Origin: Halomonas sp. 25-S5
Lineage (GTDB): Bacteria; Pseudomonadota; Gammaproteobacteria; Pseudomonadales; Halomonadaceae
Reading direction: 5' to 3'
Assembly: GCF_029889845.1 (NCBI RefSeq)
Contig: NZ_JARANV010000005.1
Coordinates: 1 to 64,000 of the forward strand
DNA: 64,000 nucleotides
Within the stretch, counting starts at the first letter, position 1, and each line of letters starts with the position of its first letter. A model generated the notes under the pieces. That model was not told the DNA's origin and searched no databases. It saw only the letters and a list, made by a program, of their open reading frames with translations. Below are positions 25,682-36,299 of the stretch, piece after piece. The position numbers and the translations under genes are program-made.

Positions 25682-27525
25682 GCACCATTCGACTTACCAT
25701 GGCCCAGGCGTTGGTCAAGTACTTGGCAGCCCAGCGCATCGAGCACGACGGTGCCGAGGTAGCACTGTTCGAGGGTGTCTTCGCCATCTTCGGCCACGGC
25801 AACGTGGCAGGTCTCGGTGAAGCGCTCTATCACGCTCAGGAGGACCTTCCCACCTTTCGCGCACATAACGAGCAAACCATGGCCCATACGGCCATTGCCT
25901 TCGCCAAGGCCAACGGTCGACGCCGGATGATGGCGGCCACCAGCTCTATCGGTCCCGGGGCCACCAACATGGTTACCGCCGCCGGCCTGGCCCATGCCAA
26001 CCGCCTGCCGATTCTCCTGTTGCCCGGGGATACTTTCACGACCCGTGACCCTGATCCGGTGCTTCAGCAACTGGAGAATTTTGGTGACCCATCAATCACG
26101 GTAAATGATTGCTTCCGGCCCGTGTCGCGCTACTTCGACCGAATCACACGTCCTGAGCAGCTGATGACCAGCCTGCCTCAGGCACTGGCAACACTGCTCG
26201 ACCCAGAACATTGCGGCCCAGCAACCCTGGCACTGCCCCAGGATGTGCAGACCTTCGCCTATGACTATCCGGTAAGCTTCTTCGCGCCTCGGATACACCG
26301 CATACGACGTCCCCAGCCGGATCCTCGAGAGCTTGAGGAGGCCATTTCGGCTCTCATCCGCGCCGAGCGACCGTTGATCATCGCCGGTGGTGGGGTTCAT
26401 TACGCCGGCGCTTGCCGGCGACTCGCCGATTTCGCCCGTGTTCATGGCGTGCCGGTAGCCGAAACCCAGGCCGGCAAGGGAGCCCTTCCCGATGATCACT
26501 CTTGTGCCGTCGGCGCGATTGGCGTCACCGGCAGCGCCGCCGCGAACCGGCTGGCCGAGGAGGCGGACCTGATCCTCGCCGTCGGCACCCGCCTGCAGGA
26601 TTTCACCACCGGGTCCCGGGCGTTGTTCGAACGTGACGACCTGACCTTGGTGGCGCTGAACGTGGGTCGCTTCGACAGCCTTAAACACCACGCGCTTCCA
26701 CTGACCGGCGATGCCAGGGATGGCCTCACGCAGCTGGCCGGCGGACTCGGCGACTGGGAGGCCGGCGCTGCCTGGCGCGAACACGTGAGGGGCCTGAAAC
26801 GCGACTGGGATGAGATCGTCACCCGGGTCACCTCTGACGAGGGGCGCGACCTGCCCACCGATGCCCAGGTGATCGGTGCCGTGAACCGCCAGGCCGGCGT
26901 GGATGGCACCGTGGTCTGCGCCGCCGGGGGGCTGCCCGGAGAGCTTCACAAACTTTGGCAGTGCGCCGGACCTGGGAGTTACCACGTCGAGTACGGCTAT
27001 TCCTGCATGGGCTACGAGATCGCCGGTGGCCTGGGCGTCAAGATGGCCCGGCCCGAGCGCGAGGTGTTCGTGATGGTGGGGGATGGCTCCTACCTGATGC
27101 ACAACTCGGAGCTCGCTACCTCGGTGATGCTGGGACACAAGCTTGTCGTGGTGGTGCTCGATAACCGGGGCTTTGGCTGTATCAACCGCCTACAGCAGGC
27201 CACTGGGGGCGCCGGCTTCAACAATCTGCTCGAAGACTGCCGAACGGTTCCCGAGGGGGCTCCCAAGACCGACTTCGCCGCCCATGCTCGTGCATTGGGG
27301 TGCCAGGCCGAACACGTTCACGGCATTGCCGAGCTCGAACAGGCCCTCCAGCGCGCCCGCCAGTCCAGCAAGACTTATGTGATTGCCCTGGACACCGACC
27401 CTCTGCCCAGCACCGCCGAAGGCGGCGCCTGGTGGGAAGTGGCCGTGCCGGAGGTGTCCTTTCGCGAGCAAGTGCAGAAGGCCTACCAAGGGTATCTCGA
27501 GGCCAAGCGGCACCAGCATCGCTGA
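25678..27525 (+). CDS. iolD: 3D-trihydroxycyclohexane-1,2-dione hydrolase
   Basis: 615 residues starting in an ATGA overlap with iolC. Thiamine-diphosphate enzyme with three domains: N-terminal Pyr domain with the cofactor-activating Glu in RAHNEQTMAH, a middle Rossmann-like domain (PLIIAGGGVHYAG), and a C-terminal PP domain with the Mg-binding motif GDGSYLMHNSE ... DNRGFGC. It opens the ring of diketo-inositol to give 5-deoxy-glucuronate, the IolB substrate. Length fits the family (about 620). Confidence 0.95.
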   Translation: MSTIRLTMAQALVKYLAAQRIEHDGAEVALFEGVFAIFGHGNVAGLGEALYHAQEDLPTFRAHNEQTMAHTAIAFAKANGRRRMMAATSSIGPGATNMVTAAGLAHANRLPILLLPGDTFTTRDPDPVLQQLENFGDPSITVNDCFRPVSRYFDRITRPEQLMTSLPQALATLLDPEHCGPATLALPQDVQTFAYDYPVSFFAPRIHRIRRPQPDPRELEEAISALIRAERPLIIAGGGVHYAGACRRLADFARVHGVPVAETQAGKGALPDDHSCAVGAIGVTGSAAANRLAEEADLILAVGTRLQDFTTGSRALFERDDLTLVALNVGRFDSLKHHALPLTGDARDGLTQLAGGLGDWEAGAAWREHVRGLKRDWDEIVTRVTSDEGRDLPTDAQVIGAVNRQAGVDGTVVCAAGGLPGELHKLWQCAGPGSYHVEYGYSCMGYEIAGGLGVKMARPEREVFVMVGDGSYLMHNSELATSVMLGHKLVVVVLDNRGFGCINRLQQATGGAGFNNLLEDCRTVPEGAPKTDFAAHARALGCQAEHVHGIAELEQALQRARQSSKTYVIALDTDPLPSTAEGGAWWEVAVPEVSFREQVQKAYQGYLEAKRHQHR

Positions 27526-27606
27526 GCTGGTCAGCGCCTTTGTCGATCCTACCCATTTTCCGAATCATCGAGGCGGGCCTTGGATCCGCCCAACAGGAGC
27601 ATGCCC

Positions 27607-28509
27607 ATGTCCACCGTACGCCTGGGGATCAATCCCCTCACCTGGACCAATGACGATCTGCCGAGCCTGGGCGGAGATACGCCACTCGAGGTCTGCCTCG
27701 AGGAGGGCCGCGAGGCCGGCTTCAGTGGCTTCGAGCTTGGCCATAAATTCCCTCGCACGCCGGAGGCGCTGACCAAGGTGCTGGGGCGTTACGATCTGTC
27801 GCTGGTTTCCGGCTGGTATTCCAGCCGGCTGCTGGAGCGCAGCCCGGAGGAGGAGATCGAGGCGGTCAAGGACCACCTCGAGCTGCTCAAGGCCTGCGGT
27901 GCCAAGGTGATGGTGTTCTGCGAGGTCACCCACTGCATTCACGGCGACCAGCGCACCCCGCTGTCACAGCGGCCGCATCTCAGTGACGCCGACTGGCAGC
28001 GCCTCACCGTGGGCATGAACATCGTCGGCGACTATCTCAAAGCACAGGGCGTGCACCTGGCCTATCACCACCACCTGGGCACGGTGGTGGAGAGCCAGGC
28101 CGATGTCGAGCGACTGATGGACAACACCCGCGACTCGGTGGGACTGCTGCTCGACCTGGGCCACCTGGTGGGCGCCGACGGCGACCCCCTAGCGATCGCC
28201 CAGCGTTACTCCTCGCGCGTCAAGCACGTGCACTGCAAGGACATGCGTTTCCCGGTGCTCGCAGGGCTGCGCAACCGCGACAAGAGCTTCCTGGACGGCG
28301 TGCTCGACGGGCTGTTCACCGTGCCCGGCGACGGCGACATCGATTTCCTGCCCACTCTGAAGCACCTCCACGACAGCGGCTACCAGGGCTGGCTGGTCGT
28401 GGAGGCCGAGCAGGATCCCAAGGTTGCGCATCCGCTGACCTACGCCCGCCTGGGCTATCGCAACCTGCGGGAGCTCGCCGAGCAGGCAGGCTTCACCGTT
28501 ACCGAATGA
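27607..28509 (+). CDS. iolE: myo-Inosose-2 dehydratase
   Basis: 300 residues. ATG at 27607 is preferred over 27601 because CAGGAG at 27594 is then well spaced. TIM barrel of the IolE/MocC family: LGINPLTWTNDDLPSLG start, GFELGHKFP, HLAYHHHLGTVVE, LLLDLGHLVGADG, VKHVHCKD metal ligands, and the final GWLVVEAEQDP. It dehydrates 2-keto-myo-inositol to 3D-trihydroxycyclohexane-dione. It is between iolD and mmsA in the rightward operon. Confidence 0.94.
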   Translation: MSTVRLGINPLTWTNDDLPSLGGDTPLEVCLEEGREAGFSGFELGHKFPRTPEALTKVLGRYDLSLVSGWYSSRLLERSPEEEIEAVKDHLELLKACGAKVMVFCEVTHCIHGDQRTPLSQRPHLSDADWQRLTVGMNIVGDYLKAQGVHLAYHHHLGTVVESQADVERLMDNTRDSVGLLLDLGHLVGADGDPLAIAQRYSSRVKHVHCKDMRFPVLAGLRNRDKSFLDGVLDGLFTVPGDGDIDFLPTLKHLHDSGYQGWLVVEAEQDPKVAHPLTYARLGYRNLRELAEQAGFTVTE

Positions 28510-28566
28510 GCGGGTGACGAACGCGCGCTTTTCACGATTGATACCGGACACATCGAGGCTTATCCC

Positions 28567-30063
<1,497 letters not shown>

Positions 30064-30086
30064 TCGACACCCTCGCTGGTCACTTT

Positions 30087-30110
30087 AGCGCCGGTAAATG
30101 ATCCGGCGCT
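30087..30110 (+). terminator. Hairpin at the end of the iol operon
   Basis: AGCGCCGG and CCGGCGCT form a perfect 8-bp stem, loop 8. It is preceded by TTT, with no T-run after it, so it is likely a terminator or mRNA 3' end structure. Confidence 0.55.
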
Positions 30111-30193
30111 GAAGGATCTGGACTAGTACTACAGCCGTAGCTGAATAAATTAAAATGCATGTGAATGATATGGAAGCCATTACATGGTGAAGG

Positions 30194-30639
30194 ATGCAAG
30201 CGAAGGATCTCTCTATCTCAGTATTGTTTGATGACCAGGCGGATCGTTTAGGCTCGTTCTTTCCCCGTTCGGAAAAGTGCGATCGCGACTACCCTACCTC
30301 TAGGGACTGCTCAGTCAGTGCGAACGAAAGAATGGCTGGGATCTTGCCGAGTGGCTTGGAGATGTCACCCCTGATGGGGTGAGGCACTTGTTGGATCGTG
30401 CCCGCTGGGATGCTGAGGTGGCACGCGATGTCCTTCCCCAATGGGTCATCGACACCTTGGGCTCCCCAGACTGTGTCCTGGTCCTGTACGAGACCGGCTT
30501 TATCAAGAAAGGTCAGCACTCGGCCGGGGTGCAACGCCAGTACAGTGGCACCGCCGGGCCTATCGAAAATAGTCAGATCGGAGTCTTTCTTCTCTACGCC
30601 AATCCGGCAGGGCATGCCTTCCTGGATCGTGCTCTGTAA
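30194..30639 (+). pseudogene. IS701-like transposase remnant, frameshifted and truncated
   Basis: Frame 1 begins near LFDDQADRLGSFFPRSEK and breaks at about 30295. In another frame, after an internal TAG at 30301, [20 protein letters not shown], then [49 protein letters not shown] and GHAFLDRAL follow. The DETGF-type motif (here YETGF, first catalytic Asp replaced by Tyr) and QRQYSGTAG are diagnostic of IS701-family DDE transposases, normally about 400 residues. About 150 N-terminal residues survive, so it is inactive. Confidence 0.8.
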
Positions 30640-30668
30640 TTGCCTAAGTCCTGGACACAGGATCGTGA

Positions 30669-31086
30669 ATGTTCGGTCTCCCCGGCGGAGGCAAGAGCCA
30701 TTTGGCGGCGGCCATCGGCCTGGCCCTGGTGGAGGCGGGCTATCGAGTGTTCTACACTCGCACCACCGACCTGGTGCAGCGGCTCCAGGTGGCCCGTCGG
30801 GAGCTCACCCTCGAGGCCGCCATCGCCAAGCTCGACAAGTATCACCTGCTTATCCTCGATGACCTGGCCTACGTCACCAAGGACCAGGCCGAGACCAGCG
30901 TCTTGTTCGAGCTGATCAGCGCGCTATGAGCAACGCTCGCTGCTGATCACCGCCAACCAGCCGTTCGGCGAGTGGGGCAAGATCTTTCCCGATCCCGCCA
31001 TGACGTTGGCCGCCGTCGACTGCCTGGTTCACCTGGCGAGGCAGGCTAATAGCGAAGGGGCCGCGACACCCCGGTTCTCATCCTGA
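30669..31086 (+). pseudogene. istB: Second IS21-type IstB remnant, frameshifted
   Basis: MFGLPGGGKSHLAAAIGLAL carries the P-loop, and YHLLILDDLAYVTKDQAETS the Walker B of an IstB ATPase. A frameshift at about 30924 gives TGA in the first frame, while YEQRSLLITANQPFGEWGKI, then FPDPAMTLAAVD, continues in the next. The N-terminal domain is missing. It belongs to a different IS21 subgroup from the copy at 1-345 (DDLAY versus DEIGY). Confidence 0.82.
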
Positions 31087-31113
31087 TTGTCGCTGGCTTC
31101 TCATCCAGATTGA
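31087..31113 (+). mobile_element. Terminal repeats of the second IS21 remnant
   Basis: TTCTCATCCTGATTG (from 31075) and TTCTCATCCAGATTG (to about 31112) are two near-identical 15-bp repeats, ending in TTGA. Multiple end repeats mark the right end of IS21 elements. The stretch 31114-31293 after it holds only the leader of the MerR gene. Confidence 0.55.
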
Positions 31114-31293
31114 CGCGCTACAGCCGTCTCGACTCTGCGCTCACAGCCGCCACAGACCACGCCCTCGATACGGAACCGATAGGTGTCTCCAGCGGTCATG
31201 CTTCGCGATTGATCGACCATGGGGATCCTCGAGCATTGCGTTCAGGGCTGTTTCTCCGCAGGATATTCCCTACAGCCACTAGAGGTTCAAGCT

Positions 31294-31767
31294 GTGAATG
31301 TAGACACCACTGGCTTCGAGACTTCGAGTCTGTCGATCGGCACGCTGGCCCAGCGCGCGGAATGCAAGGTCCAGACGATCCGTTACTATGAGCAGATTGG
31401 CTTGCTGCCACCGCCCGAGCGGAATGCCGGCAACCAGCGGCGCTATACGGAAGACGCCGTCAAGCGACTGACTTTCATTCGTCATGCCCGCGACTTCGGC
31501 TTCACCGTAGAGGCGATACGCGAGCTGCTCGACATGTCGGATCAGCCTGACATGCCCTGTGATCACGTCGACGGCCTGGCCAAGCGCCATCTGGAGGAAG
31601 TCGAAGCGAGGCTGGCGCGCCTTTCTGTCTTACGCGATGAGCTGCGTCGCATGATCCTGCTGTGTCAGGGAGGCAACGTCGGAGAGTGCCGAATCATCGA
31701 GGTACTCAGTGACCATCGGCTATGCCGATATCATGGCCATGACGCCGATGGCAATGCCCGCGACTAA
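31294..31767 (+). CDS. MerR-family heavy-metal regulator (probably zinc)
   Basis: 157 residues from GTG at 31294, with AGAGG 9 bp upstream; an ATG at 31219 lacks a ribosome site. N-terminal MerR helix-turn-helix (SIGTLAQRAECKVQTIRYYE), dimer helix, and a C-terminal metal loop with Cys in LLCQGGNVGECRIIEVL plus a His-rich tail (DHRLCRYHGHD). The two-cysteine loop plus extra His/Cys resembles ZntR/CadR-like sensors for divalent ions. It is 31 bp upstream of a ZIP transporter gene in the same direction. MerR proteins usually activate a promoter with a long spacer; none is evident in the short gap, so the pair may be one operon. Confidence 0.88.
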   Translation: MNVDTTGFETSSLSIGTLAQRAECKVQTIRYYEQIGLLPPPERNAGNQRRYTEDAVKRLTFIRHARDFGFTVEAIRELLDMSDQPDMPCDHVDGLAKRHLEEVEARLARLSVLRDELRRMILLCQGGNVGECRIIEVLSDHRLCRYHGHDADGNARD

Positions 31768-31798
31768 AACATATATGAACCTTTAATAGGATAGCTAC

Positions 31799-32581
31799 AT
31801 GGAAACCGCCTCACCGATTGTCCTGGCGTTTGTTGGCAGCCTGTCAGCCGGGTTGCTCACTGCTGTTGGGGCACTTCCCGCATTGTTCGGCAAGGTACCC
31901 GACCGCGCTTTCCGCGATCTGGCGCTGGGCTTCGCAGCCGGGGTGATGCTATCAGCTTCCTTTTTCTCGCTGATAATTCCTTCCTTGGATGCAGCGGAGC
32001 TGCTCTATGGTGGCACGGCTTTGCCAGCCACCATTGCCGGCCTCTCGATTCTGTTGGGCATTGGAGCGGTCGCACTGTTGAATGAACGACTTCCCCATGA
32101 GCATTTCCAGCAGGGACGAGAAGGGCCCGAGGCCGATTCACTGCGCCGAGTGTGGTTGTTCGTCATTGCCATCACCATCCACAATTTTCCGGAAGGGCTT
32201 GCTGTAGGCGTTGGCTTCGGCGCTGGCGGATACGAAAAAGGGTTGCCGTTGGCGTTAGGGATTGGCCTGCAGAACATGCCGGAGGGGCTGGCGGTGGCGG
32301 TTTCTCTGCTGGGTGAAGGATACTCCAAATGGAGGGCATGGATTATTGCCTCACTGACCGGCCTGGTCGAACCCATCGGCGGCTTGCTGGGCGCAAGCGT
32401 CGTGAGCATATCCCAGCCGCTGCTACCTTGGGGCTTGGCGTTCGCCGCCGGCGCCATGCTCTACGTTATCAGCCACGAAATCATTCCTGAGACCCATCGC
32501 AACGGGCATCAGAACAAGGCGACGTTTGGCCTTTCGGTCGGCTTGGTTATCATGCTGTTTCTTGATGTTTCACTTGGGTGA
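31799..32581 (+). CDS. ZIP-family divalent metal transporter
   Basis: 260 residues, eight hydrophobic segments. The ZIP signature metal site is clear: HNFPEGLAVGVGFG in TM4 and QNMPEGLAVAVSLL in TM5, the paired (H/Q)NxPEG motif of the GufA-type subfamily, plus VISHEIIPETHR in TM7. The TM3-TM4 loop is short with NERLPHEHFQQG histidines. ZIP proteins bring Zn2+ or similar ions into the cytoplasm. Association with a toxic-metal-type MerR regulator is somewhat unexpected for an importer. No gene is found in 32582-32846. Confidence 0.9.
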   Translation: METASPIVLAFVGSLSAGLLTAVGALPALFGKVPDRAFRDLALGFAAGVMLSASFFSLIIPSLDAAELLYGGTALPATIAGLSILLGIGAVALLNERLPHEHFQQGREGPEADSLRRVWLFVIAITIHNFPEGLAVGVGFGAGGYEKGLPLALGIGLQNMPEGLAVAVSLLGEGYSKWRAWIIASLTGLVEPIGGLLGASVVSISQPLLPWGLAFAAGAMLYVISHEIIPETHRNGHQNKATFGLSVGLVIMLFLDVSLG

Positions 32582-32846
32582 ATGGAGAAAATTCCCAGGA
32601 CAGGAGGTAGCCCAGCATGCGCTCCAATTCGATACATTACCTCCCCCTGGCTGGCTGTCGCACCTTATCCCTACATGTAGAAGCCCGCACCTCCGATTCA
32701 TGAACCCAGGCAGCAGCGATCCGTAAAGGCCTGACGCCAGCATGAATGTCGTTTTGTGTGGATTTTTCGTCGTTCTTGGTCAAAACGCCACGTCAAGATG
32801 ACCGCACACTGTAGGCACATCCTCGTTGAGCCACAGGAGGCCGAAC

Positions 32847-33767
32847 GTGAACCGCCATGTCATCCTGACCTGCGCCGTCACCGGCGCCGGCGATACCACC
32901 GGCAAGAACCCCAATGTGCCGGTCACCCCCAGGCAGATCGCCGACGACTGCATCGCGGCCGCCAAGGCCGGCGCCAGCGTGGCGCACATCCACGTGCGCG
33001 ACCCCGAGAGCGGCGCCGTCAGCCACTCCGTCGACCACTTCCGTGAGGTGATGGAGCGCGTCCGCGAGGCAGACGTCGACATCGTCATGAACATCACCGC
33101 CGGCGGCGGCGGCGACTGGATCCCCGGCGCCCAGGACCCCACCCGCGGCGGCCCGGGTACCGACATCCAGACCCCGGCCCAGCGCCACGAGCCGGTGGGC
33201 GCGCTGCTGCCGGAGCTGTGCACCCTGGACTGCGGCAGCCTCAACTTCGGCGACATGGTCTACGTGAACCCCGCCGACTGGCTGCGCGAGCACGCCCGCC
33301 TGGTGCAGGCCGCCGGGGTCAAGCCGGAGCTCGAGTGCTTCGATCTGGGCCACGTCTGGTTCGCCCGGCAGTTGCAGCAAGAGGGCCTGATCGACGGCGA
33401 CCCCCTCTACCAGCTCTGCCTGGGCATTCCGTGGGGCGCCGAGGCCGACACCGAGTCCCTGCTGGCGATGCGTAACAGGCTGCCGGCGACCGCCAACTGG
33501 GCGGCCTTCGGCATCGGCCGCCAGCAGATGCCCATGGTCGCTCAGGCGATGCTGCTTGGCGGCCACGCCCGGGTCGGCCTGGAGGACAACCTCTACCTGA
33601 AGAAGGGGGTGCTGGCGACCAACGCCCAGCTGGTCGAGAAGGCCGGGACCATCATCGAGCAACTCGGCGGCCGCGTGATGACGCCGGCCGAGACCCGCGC
33701 CCACCTCGCACTGCGCGATCCGCGCACCGGCCAGATCGTTGAACGGGCCGCAGGAGGTGAGGCATGA
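32847..33767 (+). CDS. BKACE-family dehydrocarnitine cleavage enzyme
   Basis: 306 residues from GTG at 32847, directly after an AGGAGG ribosome site. DUF849/beta-keto acid cleavage family: metal-binding HIHVRDPESG near residue 50, the NITAGGGGDW loop, ELECFDLGH, and the second-domain LGIPWGAE. The family condenses a beta-keto acid with acetyl-CoA. Next to carnitine dehydrogenase, the substrate is 3-dehydrocarnitine, yielding betainyl-CoA and acetoacetate, as shown for the P. aeruginosa carnitine locus. Its stop overlaps the following start (ATGA-type). Confidence 0.9.
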   Translation: MNRHVILTCAVTGAGDTTGKNPNVPVTPRQIADDCIAAAKAGASVAHIHVRDPESGAVSHSVDHFREVMERVREADVDIVMNITAGGGGDWIPGAQDPTRGGPGTDIQTPAQRHEPVGALLPELCTLDCGSLNFGDMVYVNPADWLREHARLVQAAGVKPELECFDLGHVWFARQLQQEGLIDGDPLYQLCLGIPWGAEADTESLLAMRNRLPATANWAAFGIGRQQMPMVAQAMLLGGHARVGLEDNLYLKKGVLATNAQLVEKAGTIIEQLGGRVMTPAETRAHLALRDPRTGQIVERAAGGEA

Positions 33768-34720
33768 GCCAGCAACTCTCCGTGATCGGCACCGGGGTGA
33801 TCGGCAACGGCTGGATCGCCCGCGCCCTGGCCCGCGGCTGGGACGTGGTGGCCTTCGACCCCGACCCCGAGGCCCCCGCGCGCACCCGCGCCTTCGTCGC
33901 CAATGCCTGGGAATCGCTTGAGCGCCTGGGCCTGGCCGAGGGTGCCAGCCCCGAGCGGCTGACCTTCGCGGATAGCCTGGAATCCGCCGTCCAGGGTGCC
34001 GACCTGATCCAGGAAAACGTGCCGGAGCGCCTGGAACTCAAGTGCGAGATCCTCGCCGCCCTGGACGCCGCCACCGAGGATGGCGTGGTCATCGGCTCCT
34101 CCACCTCCGGCTTCAAGCCCAGCGACCTGCAGCGCGACTGCACCCGGGCGCCGGGCCGGGTGATCGTCGCCCACCCCTTCAACCCGGTCTACCTGCTGCC
34201 GCTGGTCGAGCTGGTCGGCGGCGTGGCCACCGAGCCCGGGCATATCGAGCACGCTCGATCCCTCTACCAGGACCTGGCCATGCGCCCGCTGGTGGTGCGT
34301 CGCGAGATCGAGGGGCATATCGCCGACCGCCTGATGGAGGCGCTATGGCGCGAGGCGCTGCACCTGGTCAACGACGGCGTGGCCACCACCGAGGAGATCG
34401 ATGCCGCCGTGGTCTACGGCTGCGGCCTGCGCTGGTCGCTGATGGGCACCTTCCTGACCTTCCACCTGGCCGGCGGCGAGCCGGGCATGCGCCATATGCT
34501 CGAGCAGTTCGGCCCGGCGCTGAAGCTGCCCTGGACCAAGCTCGAGGCCCCGGAGCTCACCGATGAGCTGATCGACAAGGTGGTCGAGGGCTGCGAGTAC
34601 CAGGCCGCCGATCGCCCGGTGGCCGAGCTCGATCGCCGCCGCGACGACTTCCTGGTCGAGCTGCTCGATCTGGTGCAGAAGTACTGGCCCGAGGCCGAGG
34701 GCCTGGAGGGACGCATCTGA
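33764..34720 (+). CDS. lcdH: L-carnitine 3-dehydrogenase
   Basis: 318 residues, overlapping the BKACE gene by 4 bp. 3-Hydroxyacyl-CoA-dehydrogenase fold: Rossmann motif VIGTGVIGNGWIARALARG, catalytic-type His in IVAHPFNPVYLLPLVE, and the C-terminal helical domain with ALWREALHLVNDGVATTEE. The order BKACE-dehydrogenase-thioesterase is the hallmark of aerobic carnitine breakdown (cdhCAB), so oxidation of L-carnitine to 3-dehydrocarnitine with NAD+ is the likely reaction. Confidence 0.92.
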   Translation: MSQQLSVIGTGVIGNGWIARALARGWDVVAFDPDPEAPARTRAFVANAWESLERLGLAEGASPERLTFADSLESAVQGADLIQENVPERLELKCEILAALDAATEDGVVIGSSTSGFKPSDLQRDCTRAPGRVIVAHPFNPVYLLPLVELVGGVATEPGHIEHARSLYQDLAMRPLVVRREIEGHIADRLMEALWREALHLVNDGVATTEEIDAAVVYGCGLRWSLMGTFLTFHLAGGEPGMRHMLEQFGPALKLPWTKLEAPELTDELIDKVVEGCEYQAADRPVAELDRRRDDFLVELLDLVQKYWPEAEGLEGRI

Positions 34721-35175
34721 TGGTGATCCTGGAGAGCCGCGTCGCCCCCGAGTGGGTCGACTACAACGGCCACATGAACGACGCCGAATATGCCCGGGTC
34801 TTCTCCCTGGCGGTGGAGGCGCTGATGGACCATATCGGCCTGGACGAGGCAGGCCGGGCGCGCCATGGCTACACCCTCTATACCCTGGAGACGCACCTCT
34901 GCTACCGCCGCGAGGCCCACGAGGGGCAGCCGCTCAGGGTCGCTCTGACCCTGCTGGATCGCGATGCCAAGCGGCTGCACGTCTTCTTCGAGCTGCTCGA
35001 CGAAGAGGAGAGCCTGCTGGCCACCAGCGAGCAGATGCTGATGGGCATCGACAGCGACGCCGGCCGCCCGGCGCCGTTCCCGGCGGCCGTGGTGCCCGCC
35101 ATCACGGAGCTTCCCCATGTTGATCGCGAGGCCTGGCCGGAACTGGCCGGGCGCACCATCGGCATCCGCCGCTGA
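34720..35175 (+). CDS. Hot-dog thioesterase, betainyl-CoA hydrolase
   Basis: 151 residues, start overlapping the previous stop (TGATG). The 4HBT hot-dog motif VDYNGHMNDAEYARVFS has the catalytic Asp region, followed by the central strand HVFFEL and the final strand. As third gene of the carnitine operon it would release glycine betaine from betainyl-CoA. The end of the operon is at 35175; the next gene is on the opposite strand. Confidence 0.9.
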   Translation: MVILESRVAPEWVDYNGHMNDAEYARVFSLAVEALMDHIGLDEAGRARHGYTLYTLETHLCYRREAHEGQPLRVALTLLDRDAKRLHVFFELLDEEESLLATSEQMLMGIDSDAGRPAPFPAAVVPAITELPHVDREAWPELAGRTIGIRR

Positions 35176-35209
35176 GCGAACCCTCGTGGGAGGTGAGTCG
35201 GATCGGCCC

Positions 35210-35650
35210 TTAGAGCGTCATGAAGGCCGTGTCCTGCCGGTCGCTGAACTGGTAGACCTCGTAGGGCGCCTGCTGAGGGCCAGGCATGCCGGGTGTACCG
35301 AGGGGCATGCCGGCCAGGCCGATGCCATCGATGTCCGGCCGTTCCTCGAACAGCTTCTCCACCGCCGCCAGCGGCACATGGCCCTCGATCACGTACTCGC
35401 CCATCTCGATGGTGTGGCAGGCGCCGAGTCCGTAGGGGAGGCCAGAGGCTTCCTTGATCTGGCCGAGATCCCTGTCGTCGATGACGGTGACCGCGATGCC
35501 CATCTCCTCGAGATGTCTGGCATAGCCATCGCAGCAGCCGCACTGGGGATTCTTGTAGAGGGTCGCCTCGGCCGGCAGGGCGGCCTGGGCGCTGGTGGCG
35601 CCGAACAGCAGGGCGCCGGCGAGCAACATGGACGTGGTGGGGCGATTCAT
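35210..35650 (-). CDS. Exported DUF411 metal-binding protein
   Basis: 146 residues from ATG at 35650, whose signal peptide (SMLLAGALLFGATSAQA) supports this start. DUF411 core: YKNPQCGCCDGYARHLEEMG with three cysteines, then SGLPYGLGACHTIEMGEYVIEGHVP. DUF411 proteins sit in copper- and silver-resistance operons and are thought to bind the metal in the periplasm. The upstream small gene overlaps its start, and copper-related genes follow on both sides. Length matches the family (about 140-150). Confidence 0.9.
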   Translation of the reverse strand: MNRPTTSMLLAGALLFGATSAQAALPAEATLYKNPQCGCCDGYARHLEEMGIAVTVIDDRDLGQIKEASGLPYGLGACHTIEMGEYVIEGHVPLAAVEKLFEERPDIDGIGLAGMPLGTPGMPGPQQAPYEVYQFSDRQDTAFMTL

Positions 35651-35802
35651 GAGCGGTCCTCCCGGTGGGAATGGTTGGATGAGACGAGGTACTTGATGAG
35701 CGAGGCGATGCCGAGGCCAAGCAAGAGCGTGATGGTCAGCGGCATCAGCCAACCCATCCAGCTCATTGAGCCCATGAGGGCGAAGCATTCGTTGCTGAAC
35801 AT
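35647..35802 (-). CDS. Small membrane protein coupled to the DUF411 gene
   Basis: 51 residues from ATG at 35802, preceded by CAGGAG 9 bp upstream. One membrane helix (WLMPLTITLLLGLGIASLIK), Met-rich N-terminus (CFALMGSMSWMGW) and a charged, His-containing tail. Its stop overlaps the DUF411 start in an ATGA, so translation is coupled. Met and Cys before the helix could touch copper; this is a guess. Confidence 0.75.
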   Translation of the reverse strand: MFSNECFALMGSMSWMGWLMPLTITLLLGLGIASLIKYLVSSNHSHREDRS

Positions 35803-35879
35803 GGTAAGACTCCTGACAGAGGGGGAGGAATTGCCGGTAACGGGCAGCCAGCAGCGTTACCGAGGTGCTGGCTGCATGG

Positions 35880-36182
35880 TCAGGATCTTGGCGGTTGGCA
35901 CGGCGGTGAGGAGGTGTGCTCGACCACGGCCGGATTGGATATGCCGGCCAAGGTGTCAGAGTGCGCGCTGGTGACGAGGGGCGACTCGGTCAAGGCCACA
36001 CAGGCGCTGCACTCGGGGTCAGTGTCATCCACGATCTCGACCTGGGCCGTCGAGCAGTCGGAAGCGCAGGCGTCCATGGCCGCATGGCCGGCCAGGCTGG
36101 ACATCGACAACAGCACCGCGAGCAGCAACGCCAGTAGGCGTCCTCCTCGGATGAGATGTGGGTGCCTGGCCTTGCCGGTCAT
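35880..36182 (-). CDS. Cysteine-containing exported protein, copper-locus type
   Basis: 100 residues. An Arg/His start, a strong hydrophobic segment (RLLALLLAVLLSMSSLAGHA) likely serving as signal peptide, and a mature part with five spaced cysteines (DACASDCS, PECSACVAL, PPCQPP). No domain I can name. Placement between the DUF411 and Spy-like genes on the same strand suggests periplasmic metal handling. Confidence 0.6.
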   Translation of the reverse strand: MTGKARHPHLIRGGRLLALLLAVLLSMSSLAGHAAMDACASDCSTAQVEIVDDTDPECSACVALTESPLVTSAHSDTLAGISNPAVVEHTSSPPCQPPRS

Positions 36183-36299
36183 GCTGATGTCCTCATCATC
36201 GATACGTCATTCTGTGCCAGTTTTGCGAGTCGCCACATTGATCCAGCGCAAGAGAGCGGGATGGCTGAGAGGTGCCCGCCAGGCGGCGGGCGCCGGGTG

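Noticed and set aside
30064..30193. Possible extra gene between mmsA and the IS701 remnant
   Set aside because: Only a terminator-like hairpin and AT-rich bases were seen; no frame with a start and ribosome site.
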